Shown one piece after another: positions 55,396-64,000 of a stretch of 64,000 bases of DNA. The first letter of the stretch is position 1; every line of letters begins with the position of its first letter. The position numbers were made by a program, and so were the translations under genes. The DNA comes from Metallyticus violacea (taxonomy: Eukaryota > Arthropoda > Insecta > Mantodea > Metallyticidae). Below the pieces are notes generated by a model, which saw nothing but the letters and a program-made list of their open reading frames with translations, ran no database searches and was not told where the DNA came from. Location of the stretch: assembly GCA_030762175.1 (NCBI GenBank), contig CM060831.1, forward strand, positions 96,701,001-96,765,000, in the 5' to 3' direction.

Positions 55396-56484
55396 TATTA
55401 GTGGCAGTGGTGCAGTTTATATGATATATAATACTGCTTACCTATATGCTCGCCTTTGCTCTAGTAGCTAAAACATTCCTTTAGGTTTGAATTTTTCTTT
55501 TCAGAGCATTAATTAATCATCCAAAGAAAAACGTACTTAATGTATTTATTAATTTTATATAAAAACATTTCTTGTCCTCTTCCTATTTGTACCTAGACAT
55601 TAAACGATATTGAGAACAACGAGTACAGATATTTATAGATATTACAGTAAACGATCAGATGATATTTTCTAATCGTCACACAGACAAGCTACTGATGCGA
55701 GGGAAAGGTGTGTGTTCCGGTAGCGAACAAAGAAAGATAGTGAGAAGAGCAAATCAGGTCAGCGCGTCCGGCAATCCAATTAGGACCCAACTAGGAGGAG
55801 CTTTAACCCGATTTGTGCTCACTCTGTATTCATAACCGTCTGCCCACCGTTAGGCAGGCAGTTCATCCGCTAATGAGATGAAGAAGCATCTCTAGAAAGG
55901 GGACAATGAGGGGAAACCCAATAACGCATGTTCTTCAATGGTTCTTCCAAGACGTTACAGAAAGGCAGTCTGTTACGTAATAAATCGTTCTTCCTTTGTC
56001 ATATTTCGGATTTCCTTCAATCTTCCGTTGCTTCCTTATCTTTTTATATCTATGACAGTTCTTAATTGCAATGACAGCGATAGCCTTTCTTTCTTTTTAA
56101 TGTTAACTTTTATTTTCTTATTTATTACTGCTCTTGCACTTAGGCAAGGTATTTCCTTTTAACTTACCCATATTTCACTCTTCATGCTTTTTCTTGTGTA
56201 TCTTTCTTGTGTATCTTCTATACCTTATTCTCTTTTTTTTTTTTTACTGACATGTCCCATTATTTTATAGTCTTAATTTTGATTTTAATTTATAATCATT
56301 TTCTGCTCGTCCTCTTTCTTCTTGTGACTGCTCATGTTCTAGCATTACTGTTCACAATTCAACACTTCCACATTTGTAAACTGTTACACTTTGCGTTTCT
56401 TCATTTCTAAATCACATGGACAGCTAATATACGCATTGTTAGAGAGTTCTGTCACTCTCACTTCATGCTAATTATAAGCGTATT
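55396..56484. other. Spacer, no gene seen
   Basis: 55690-55930 is GC-richer and of unknown origin. T-rich ORFs at 55938-56410 encode Phe/Leu-rich text typical of T-rich DNA. Confidence 0.45.
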
Positions 56485-57045
56485 CTCCACATTTCAAGCA
56501 AAGAAAAAACTGTGTTAACATAACAAAACTGAATTACACAAACAGAAAATGATGAGCACTAATTATCTTAGACTTTTACAGTTACAGTTGCTCAAAATGC
56601 CCATCATCGACTTCGATACACTTCTGAGTACGTTGAACTGCTGATTGAGCAACGTTTGCGAAAGTGTCCTCAGTGATTGCAGCACATGCCGTTTCAATTT
56701 CTTCCCGAAGTGCTGCCAGTATGCTGGTTTTCTACGGTATACAGCATCCTTAAGAGTTCCCCATAGATAGAAGTCCTACGACGGTTCTGTTCTGTACACA
56801 CGTCTTCATTGCCTTTGAACTTCAACAACATTCTCGGTTTTTCAATTCCACTTCAAAATTGCTTTCCGCTGTTTAAATGATAATTTTGGCTCCAGTTTGT
56901 TGTAGCAACGATAGCATAAGGTAATTTGAGTCACATCTGTTTACAGAACATCATACTACACATTACTGTTGTTTTTCGGTCCAACTTTGAAATATGTTAA
57001 ATAGATATCTACTGTGAAAGTGTGTATACATTTTGGCACCCTCTG
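56485..57045 (-). mobile_element. DUF4817-type DNA transposon, deleted copy 4
   Basis: The right end TGTATACATTTTGGCACCCT is the family terminal repeat. The left end is truncated at about AAGCAAAGAAAAAACTG. On the minus strand only the first 45 or so transposase residues remain (start near 56890) before a deletion that joins RTEPP to the FYLWG region (about 56775). LKDAVYRRKP, LREEIETACAAITED and the C-terminus follow. This deletion is different from the one in copies 2 and 3. Confidence 0.75.
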
Positions 57046-57319
57046 TTTCTGTATATATACTATTCACGGAATAATAAAAACTTCTTAAAAGCATAAAATT
57101 CATAAAAGCACTCAGAATGCAATATAAAAAGTTCACGCTAAAAACCGTAAAACTGAACACTAAAACCACACGATATTTCGAGCTTGGCTCTTGGTCACGT
57201 GCTGAGAATGAACTGAAATGTGGCGGGCGGTGTCTGTCTTAGTGAGGTATAAGGGATGTGACCTAGCAGCAAAACTGCCAACTATAAGTGAACAAAGTAT
57301 TATGTCAAACCTGGCAGTA

Positions 57320-57937
57320 TTACAAGGAAATATTAAGACCTGGAGGAATACGGGCTTTATGCAAAATTATTGCTGCCATCTCTAGGTCTCTAAGTAAGGT
57401 ATGTTTGGATGGAGGTGTGGCATCTATGAGAATAAGGGAAAAACAGTCATAGAACGTGGCCTGGTGAAAATTGGCATGTTGTGCTACCGGCAATGGGGTA
57501 CAGGTTTTAACCGAACGCCTGTGATTGTTCATTCTAATAGAAACCATAGTGGACGTTGGTCCAATATAAAAAGCTGGGCAAAATTTGCATTTAAGTAAAT
57601 ACACAACATTCGCAGAGGTGCAGTTGAAAAATGAATGAATTTTGAACCCTGATTTCAGGTTCGGACTAACAAAAGACGAGCATGGGGATATCAAGGCACA
57701 AGTCTTACATTTGGGGCGGTTGCATGGATATGAGCCAAGTGTAGAGAAGGAGGGCTGAGGATAATCAATATTTCTGCGAAAAATGCTCCTGAGATTGCGA
57801 GCCGACCGGAAACATAGTCTTGGTAATGTCTGAAAAAATGATGCACTTAGCTGAATTTGAGTGAGAATATGGAGGTTGTCTTTTAAAACAGCTTTGAGTC
57901 TTTCAATACCGGGAAAATATGTCACTGTGAAATTCAA
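57320..57937 (-). pseudogene. Penelope-like GIY-YIG endonuclease domain
   Basis: A 205-codon open stretch. CNRPKCKTC (a conserved Cys cluster upstream of the nuclease) is followed by SANVVYLLKCKFCPAFYIGP, where VVY and YIG form the GIY-YIG core, then RMNNHRRS, PVAQHANFH and a helical C-terminus ending ARIPPGLNISL. The usual YVGET/YIGET motif reads YIGPT. The nuclease nicks the target for priming. The reading frame itself is intact, but it is detached from its RT and has no start of its own. Confidence 0.8.
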
Positions 57938-58046
57938 CGGGTCAATATCTGCTGGTTTACGAGTCTTGGGAGTATGTTTATGATGGGAGGCCAGGGCTTT
58001 GGATTTTACCAGGGGAGGGGGTAACCCCTATTAACTAATTTGTCAG

Positions 58047-58618
58047 TTAATTGGGTAATGTATCTATCCAGAGCTGAGTCGTTACTACAGATTCAGTGTC
58101 CTCGTAGTGACAAAGAAAAAGGAATGGCCTTTTTAACATGTGATGGATGGCAACTTTCGAAATGTAAGTAAGTAAATGTAAATTAGTAGGTTTAACATGA
58201 ATTGATGTCAGAAATTGCTTATTAACTAACTGAATTTCTACATCCAGGAAGATAACTTGAGTACGAGAAACTGTGGATGTGAACTTAACTGGATAGTTAG
58301 AGAAACCATCAAATGCAGTAATATTATGAGTCCAAATGATGAAAATGTCGTCAATGAATCTGCGCCACACCAACGGTGCTAAGGGTTCTGAACGTAGAAA
58401 TTCTTCCTCAAGTTTGACCATATACAGATTGGCGTAAGACGGAGCCATTCTGGTACCCATGGCTGTCTCCTTGACTTGAAGGAAATACCTTCAAATACGA
58501 ACACATTGTGCTTGAGGACAAAATATGCTAATTGGCAAATAAAATCATTTGAAGGAGTTATTATAACAGTTCTTTTTCTCGGGAACAAGTGATAACACGA
58601 AAAATGTAAAATATGCAA
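58047..58618 (-). pseudogene. Penelope-like reverse transcriptase fragment
   Basis: Minus strand: FICQLAYFVLKHNVFVFEG (about 58540), a one-base frameshift near 58488, then FLQVKETAMGTRMAPSYANL, PLVWRRFIDDIFIIW (motif C with the DD pair, about 58365), SRTQVIFLDVEIQ and IHVKPTNLH. Further frame damage precedes the endonuclease. Palm motif A and everything N-terminal are missing. Confidence 0.82.
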
Positions 58619-58800
58619 ATGAAAGTATGTAGAATGTTCTTTTGAATTAGGTCACCAGTAGTGCATGTGAGCAGAACTGCGTGACTCAGCACGCCCCGAA
58701 GTTCAGTTGGTGAGTGACATGGTCACCACGCAATCATAAGTTTCCCCACTATCCTTCACCTACAAATGTCATGGTCATTCTTGCGTATAATTTTTTTTTG

Positions 58801-58803
58801 TAT

Positions 58804-58838
<35 letters not shown>
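58801..58838 (+). repeat. (TA)n microsatellite
   Basis: AT dinucleotide run after TATATC. Confidence 0.95.
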
Positions 58839-58844
<6 letters not shown>

Positions 58845-59810
58845 TAACAAATATTCTGACACAACTGTGTTTTTATATTTTTATTTAATTCATGCATTCT
58901 GAAAATATATGTTTTGATTTTTTGAACCAAGAGTTATTATTGTTTAATCATATTGTTGTACAAGCTGTTGGAGGGAATTCTCCGGTTCTCACATCATTGT
59001 TGAGGATAGAGACTCGCTTAAAGCATGCTCAGTCATTTCTTGTAGTGAGATAAAACAGTTCAAATTACGAAATCAGTCACTGATATTGCAATTGATCTTT
59101 TACTGTTAAATAACATTAAACCTACACACTAATAATCTAACTTTCATGCAGAATATGACAAATTAAAATTTAGGGTTTCTCAGTACGATTATCTATAACA
59201 TGAAAGTGTAACAAATTATCTGACACGTAACAGGAACTTAAGTTACACGCTCAAGAATAGCAAATTCTTGAATGTTTTCTGATTCAAATGAAAATTAAAC
59301 ATGCTTTTTTCAAAACAAATTTGCTATTAAAGATTTTGATAGACATTTTTATTTTTTTAGGATCCCATGGCGCCAGCGAAACGTGAGCATAAATTGTTTC
59401 AAACCCAAGCTTTAGCAAGAGTGGAAAATCGGTACATTGCTGATGTCGCCAGTAACAGTTTTAAAATGGATGGTTCAGTTAACGAGGCTAGACGTTCAGG
59501 CCGAGCAAAAAGAAAAATAAGAAAAGGAATGAAGGGCAAAATTGGTGTAGAAATTAAGACGGTAGCCCAAAGGCTAAAACTTTCTGAATGTTTTCGTTTC
59601 GCAAACAAAGCATTTCACATGTAACTGTCAATAGGCATTGCCACAGTCAGGAACTGGGGAGAGCTTATACACAGAAAGTGAAGGCTGTATTAAATCAAAA
59701 GAATGTCTCTGATCGGATTAAACTTTGCGAGAGAATGTTATAGGAAGGATATGCAGAAGATACACCGCAAGGAAGACTTCTAAGGAATCATATCTTTTTC
59801 ACAGATGTCA
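58839..59810 (+). mobile_element. DNA transposon 5' part, Tc1/IS630-like
   Basis: The left end GGGTATAACAAATATTCTGA lies against the TA run, and GTAACAAATTATCTGACAC recurs at 59209. The coding part begins at 59367 (MAPAKREHKLFQTQAL), continues to AQRLKLSE, then with a frame change HVTVNRHCHSQELGRAYTQK, VLNQKNVSDRIKLCERML and NHIFFTD (about 59797), where the first catalytic Asp region would start. It is cut off there by the mariner fragment at 59818. Family assignment (helix-turn-helix text, then a FFTD block) is inference. Confidence 0.5.
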
Positions 59811-59817
59811 TCTGTAC

Positions 59818-60325
59818 AACCCTTTATTGCAATACTCCTCTCACATCTTTGTATTAACATTTCAATCCCCCCCTCAAAGAAAAAGTCAGAAGTCTTGTCT
59901 GCAAAATGGGCATAAACAGCATCCATCACTTCTTCGTCATACTTAAATTTCTTTCCTCGAAGGTCCTTCTTGAATTTTGAGAAGAGGAAATAGTCACTGG
60001 GAGCTAGATCTGAGCTGTAGGGTGGAAGGTCGATCTCCTTGAAGTCACATTTCTTTACAGCTTCCTTTGCAACAAGAGCCGTGTGCACAGGTGCGTTGTG
60101 TGAAGAAAGCGCACACCACCACTCAGCTTTCCTCACCTTTTCTCTTTGATGGAAGCACGCAGTCTGTGCAGTAGACCAGCATAGTACTCCCCATTTACTG
60201 TGGTGTTCCTCTCCTTGAAGTCAATGAAAAGTATTCCTTCACAGTGCCAAAAGATTTTGGTCATGATCTTGTTGGTTGACACAGTGACATTGGCCTTTAG
60301 AGGCGATGCTTCGCCAGGTTCACAT
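59818..60325 (-). pseudogene. mariner transposase C-terminal fragment
   Basis: Minus strand: NAPVHTALVAKEAVKKC, DLPPYSSDLAPSDYFLFSKF (third catalytic Asp), KFKYDEEVMDAVYAHF. It closely matches the 25.85-26.38 kb part of the mariner at 25755-27103, upstream to AKPPLK-like sequence near 60310. Both ends are cut off and no terminal repeat is present. The second Asp is lost (SSHNAP in place of LQDNAP). Confidence 0.82.
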
Positions 60326-60719
60326 CATTCTTCAGCTAAGGTCTATGTAAAGTTGCAGGAGACCTGTGGAAAGCTCGCTTTTCTCTATGGCACAGTTCGA
60401 CGATGGTTTAAATTTTTTAAGTGGAAAAGCAACCAATTTCAATGTCTCCATTTTGTGTTCTAACCGAAGAAAACATATTATGAGAAGAAAGACATATTTT
60501 TACTGGGTGACATCCATACATTGGTAACTAAAAAGTTGCACATGAGACGTGTTTGTGCACCGTGGGTTCCAAGATGGTGATTCCCGAACAAAAGGAGGTT
60601 TGCATGCGGTTGAAAGTGATGTAACAGGAAAAGGCGGATTTTATTTCAAGGTTAATTACTGCTGATGAAACTTGGCTACATCGTTTCGATCCTGAGAGAG
60701 CATGCAACAAAGATCTCCA

Positions 60720-60720
<1 letters not shown>

Positions 60721-60766
<46 letters not shown>
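60721..60766 (+). repeat. (CA)n microsatellite
   Basis: Perfect CA run inside the outer mariner coding remnant. Confidence 0.97.
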
Positions 60767-60767
<1 letters not shown>

Positions 60768-60852
60768 GGCTGCTGATGGGAACGTCATGATCATTATTTT
60801 TCGATATACAAGCAATGATAGACTTGCTGCACCACGATAATGCACAACTGTA

Positions 60853-62139
60853 CGAGGTCTGTTTATAAAATTCCGGAGCATTCAAAATTTCGCGCCAATG
60901 GAGTGTTGGAGCGAAATGCGGTTGGCAATCCCTGCACATGCCTGTGTGTTTAATGTGTATCTGCCAGAAGTTTCATTGTTGTATGTCTGTTAGTTACTGT
61001 TCAGTGCTGTATTGAGTAGAACGCTGTGTCGCACAGTTTGCGAATTTCGAGATGGCAGAGTTAGAGGAGCAACGCGTCTGCATTAAATTTTGCGTGAAAC
61101 TCAAGAAAACCTTTGCAGAGACACACCAAATGATGCAGGAAGCCTACGGTAATGAGTGCTTAAGCCGTACTCGGTGTTATGAATGGTTCAGAGGCTTAAA
61201 AGCGGCCGGACGGAAGTTAAAGATGACCCTCGTTCAGGACGCCCTTCGACGTCTACCGACGACGCTCATGTCAGGAACGTCAACGAAATTGTGCGTGCCA
61301 ATCGAAGATTGACTGTCCGAGAGATTGCAGAAGAATGTAACATTTCAGTTAAATCATATCATGAAATCCTGACACAGCATCTTGGAATGCATTGTGTTGC
61401 CGCCAAATTCGTCCCACGGCTGAGTCAAGACCAGAAAGACCATCGCCTCACAATCTGTGAAGAGCTTTTGGATCGCGCAAATGAGAATGAGATGTTCCTT
61501 AAGAGAATCATAACTGTGATGAGACGTGGGTGTATGGTTATGATGTTGAGACCAGGTTCAATCTTCACAATAGGCAGGGAAAGTTTCTCCAAGACAAAGA
61601 AAGGGGGGGGGGAAGAAAAAAGAAAGAAACGAAAAAAAAAAAGAAAGACATGCTGATAGTTTTCTTTGACTTTGAACGATTAGTTCATCATGAACTCGAG
61701 CCACAGGGACAAACTGTTAATCGGGACGTGTTGCGACGCATGCAGAAAATGTGAAACAGAAACGGCCTGAAATGTGGCGAGACAATTCATGGCTCTTGCA
61801 CCACGCTAACATTCATCCCTGCTGGTGCGTGACTATTGCACAAAAAACGAAATCACTGTGCTGTCTCATCCTCCGTACTCTCCAGACTTGGCCCTGCGGA
61901 CTTGTTTTTATTTCCAAAGTTAAAAACCCCGTTGAAAGGACGAAGATTTGCAACGATAGACGAGATAAAAGAAAATTCGCAAACTGCGCGTCGCGCAATC
62001 CAGAAAGAGGAGTACCAAGACTGCTTCCGGAAGTGGAAACGGTGTATCAATTGTGGAGGAGAGTATTAGGAGACGATGCACAATAAATGCGCAGAAAACT
62101 TTTGTGGACAAAGTTGCGGACTTTTTTGAACAGACCTCG
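60853..62139 (+). mobile_element. Inner mariner, both TIRs, 1287 bp
   Basis: The left end CGAGGTCTGTTTATAAAATT follows TA (60851-60852). The right end in reverse complement is CGAGGTCTGTTCAAAAAAGT. The length is typical of mariner. The right TA has become CA. It carries a plus-strand transposase of a different subgroup from the host mariner. Confidence 0.87.
61052..62070 (+). pseudogene. Inner mariner transposase, frameshifted
   Basis: Starts MAELEEQRVCIKFCVKLKK. The HTH region YGNECLSRTRCYEWF is followed by a frame change, then LKSGRTEVKDDPRSGRPSTS, NRRLTVREIAEECNIS, AAKFVPRLSQDQKD. The first catalytic block is CDETWVYGYDVET (Asp kept, about 61516). An A/G-rich tract at 61605-61650 destroys the next part. 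LLHHANIHP (about 61800) has Ala in place of the second catalytic Asp. LGPADLFLFPKLK (third Asp kept, about 61905) and KGRRFATIDEIKENS end it. Several frameshifts and one lost catalytic residue mean no activity. Confidence 0.85.
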
Positions 62140-62393
62140 CACATCACAAATGTTGTAAATGTCAATTATGCCCATCACCCTCCGTATAGTCCAGATTTAT
62201 CCCTGTATGACTTTTTCCTTTTTCCCAAATTGAAGAAACGCCTTCATGGGAGGCATTTTCCATCAGCGGAAGCAGTGGCAAAGGCTGCGAAAGCGATTCG
62301 CTTGGACAGGTGCATTGAAAGATTCTAAAAATGATTACAATGAGTAAAAATATGTTGTCTTTAAGCATGATAATTTTTATTGAATAGCCCTTG

Positions 62394-62638
62394 CAGATTA
62401 ATATGTTCATCATGTTCTAATAATAATGAACATTACAAAATGCAGTTTCTAGTCTGAATGCCTTGTGTTAAAGCAGTGTGAATTCTCTTTAAATGTTTTA
62501 ATCATGGGATAAGAAGAGACAATTAAAAGTTGCCCGCTATCACAGAGCCACCTATCAATACATTCACTTATTGATGAACACATCTTATCGCCCTTTAAAA
62601 TATTGTCATATATAAATACTTTGAGTTTTCTAAGCAAA
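62394..62638. other. Spacer
   Basis: Nothing recognised; its last 12 bases are the left duplication of the next SINE. Confidence 0.5.
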
Positions 62639-62929
62639 TTAATTAATTATTTGGTTTATTACGGACGCTCAGCTCAGCTCATCAGCGTCCCATTCAATTC
62701 AGGGAGTGAAACGGCCGACAAATTTTGCTCAGAGGCCTCTCCTTTCAAGCTTCCTTCTTTATCGTGCCGTAAATGTACGACACGGGACCCACGGCTTTAC
62801 TTCCCTTCCGAAGGAAGCCATACTTAGGATTTTTACGCCCGAAAAAATCCACCGGTCCTGGCCGGGATCGAACGCACGATCTTGGGTTTAGGAGGCAAGT
62901 ATGGTAACCACTACACCATCAGGACCGAC
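62639..62929 (-). repeat. tRNA-derived SINE family A, with TSD
   Basis: Full-length. The perfect 12-bp duplication TTTCTAAGCAAA lies at 62627-62638 and 62930-62941, fixing both ends. The B box on the minus strand is GTTCGATCCCGG and the head is AGTCGGTCCTGATGGTGTAG. ORFs over it are not genes. Confidence 0.92.
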
Positions 62930-62941
62930 TTTCTAAGCAAA

Positions 62942-63524
62942 GGCTCATCGCTACTTTAACACAGGAGTGCACGTAGATCTCGGTAATTGTTACCTGACCA
63001 GGTCATTTTGTTGCCTATGCAAGTTGCTAGTTTCCCACCTCGTTATAATAACTTCACCTTGCCCTCGCTCCCCAGGAGATGGTTGTCTGGGGGGGGGGGG
63101 TATCTTCTTCCTGTCTCCGGCAAGATGAAGAGCCAGTTCCGTTTCGGCCGACTGAACGCGGCATCAGCAAGTGTTTTATAATGCCAGCAGCTGCGGCATA
63201 ACCTGGACATTCCCCATTCGTTTGTTTTTCTTGATCCTTTGTGAAGGGTGAACCTCACGGTATGTTGCCTCTTCACATTCATTTCAACCCCCGGCTACGA
63301 TGGTGAGCATTCATGCAGTTTTAGTAATTATAATTGTGTGACTCCGCAAACATTATGAATTGTCTTCAAAACGATATCGGGCTATCTTTTACACCGTTTA
63401 AAACTGCGGGTCTGGTCGCTAGTTCTTGCTGTAGTTTATTTATTACTAAGCAAAGAGAGACACGCCTATTTAACGGCTTTAACTATAGCTGTCCAGTGAT
63501 TAATAAGCCAAATCCGGAAGTTGA
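62942..63524. other. Spacer, no gene seen
   Basis: A GC-richer stretch with a G-run at about 63090; no recognised motif. Confidence 0.45.
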
Positions 63525-63829
63525 TTTTGGTTTATTTACGAACGCTCTTTAACATCTCAGGTCATCAGTGTCCCATTCATCTCAGGTCATCAGTGTCCGT
63601 GAAACGGCCGACAAATTTTGCTCTGAAGCCTCTTTTTTTCAGGCTTGAGGTTCTTTTTCGTGCCGTAAATGTACGACACGGGATCCACGGCTTCACTTCC
63701 CTTCCGAAGGAAGCCATACTTAGCTTAGGATTTTTACGCTCGAAAAAATCCATCGGCTGGGCGGGATCGAACTCGCGATCTTGGGTTTAGAAGGCAAGTA
63801 TGGTTTCCACTACACCACTGGGACCGACT
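63525..63829 (-). repeat. tRNA-derived SINE family A, with aged TSD
   Basis: Full copy with a local duplication (ATCTCAGGTCATCAGTGTCC occurs twice near 63555-63597). The flanks ATCCGGAAGTT (about 63513) and ATCCGAAAGTT (about 63837) form a duplication with one mismatch. Confidence 0.87.
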
Positions 63830-64000
63830 GTCCGGATCCGAAAGTTTAGGCATTATTAATTCTTAAAATGGACAGACAAAAATACATTACAAACACACAA
63901 ACGGAAACACTGGAATACAAGTTTAATTGAGGTTTAATTGAGGTTTAAAGAACAGAATAAAAATTCTCGTGGTTTTACGATATCTTATTAACTTAATACG
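63830..64000. other. Window end, spacer
   Basis: AT-rich flank; a short GAGGTTTAA direct repeat near 63930. No feature. Confidence 0.4.

Larger units (their letters stand above)
57150..58640 (-). mobile_element. Penelope-like retroelement, 5'-truncated
   Basis: RT followed by a C-terminal GIY-YIG endonuclease on the minus strand, the order that defines Penelope-like elements. Downstream (57150-57240) the sequence TATTTCGAGCTTGGCTCTTG..CACGTGCTGAG resembles the terminal-repeat motif of such elements. The element starts within the RT palm and has several frame breaks. Confidence 0.8.
60326..62393 (+). mobile_element. Outer mariner, split by another mariner
   Basis: Left part 60326-60852: VYVKLQETCGKLAFLYGTV, RRVCAPWVPR, MVIPEQKEV, then ITADETWLHRFDPERAC (first catalytic Asp), a CA microsatellite, and LLHHDNAQL (second Asp, about 60830). 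Right part 62140-62393: AHHPPYSPDLSLYDFFLFPK (third Asp), KKRLHGRHFPSAEAV, and the terminal repeat whose reverse complement is CAAGGGCTATTCAATAAAAA, as at 50.14 kb. A complete mariner (60853-62139) separates the parts at a TA. The left terminal repeat is missing. Confidence 0.82.

Overview
This window looks like non-genic DNA from a large, AT-rich, repeat-packed arthropod genome, most likely an insect. It has no bacterial gene density, rRNA, CRISPR or recognisable host protein gene. Almost everything identifiable is transposable-element sequence: mariner/Tc1-type DNA transposons, tRNA-derived SINEs, a full-length non-LTR retrotransposon, a Penelope-like element, LTR-like repeats and a P-superfamily (THAP) transposon. 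The repeat mix resembles that of cockroaches and other polyneopteran insects. That placement is recall-based inference, not a search result.

Layout. 0-20 kb is AT-rich spacer with SINEs of three families (A at 7.6, 10.7 and 16.9 kb; B at 10.1 and 17.3 kb; C at 7.4 and 10.1-10.5 kb), a decayed mariner at 12.8-13.4 kb and a mariner end at 18.0 kb. 19-28 kb holds two copies of a DUF4817-type transposon, a short mariner derivative (20.7-21.3 kb), a TIR-to-TIR mariner (25.76-27.10 kb) and a reverse-transcriptase remnant. 28.78-34.74 kb is a full-length I-like non-LTR retrotransposon on the minus strand. It has a 12-bp target-site duplication, a gag-like ORF1, and an endonuclease-RT-RNase H ORF2 broken by one frameshift in a run of seven C (coding strand). 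36.0-40.9 kb is a P-element relative: a decayed THAP plus P-transposase gene flanked by roughly 450-bp inverted repeats. 42-53.5 kb carries three copies of a roughly 1-kb LTR-like repeat among mariner remnants and another DUF4817-type copy. 54-64 kb holds SINEs, a Penelope RT plus GIY-YIG remnant and a stack of DNA transposons, including one mariner inserted inside another (60.85-62.14 kb).

How the parts interact. The retrotransposon is the only near-intact coding unit. A 52-bp scrap carrying its 3' end, with its own 13-bp duplication, sits at 38.86 kb, so this 3' end or a close relative has been copied in trans. Nested insertions (SINE B in SINE C, SINE A in an LTR-like repeat, SINE B in a DUF4817-type element, mariner in mariner) give a relative order of events. 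Two DUF4817-type copies share one internal-deletion junction, which suggests a non-autonomous lineage that was mobilised as such.

Limits: homology was judged by eye from motifs. Boundaries without stated TSDs or TIRs are good to tens of bases only.
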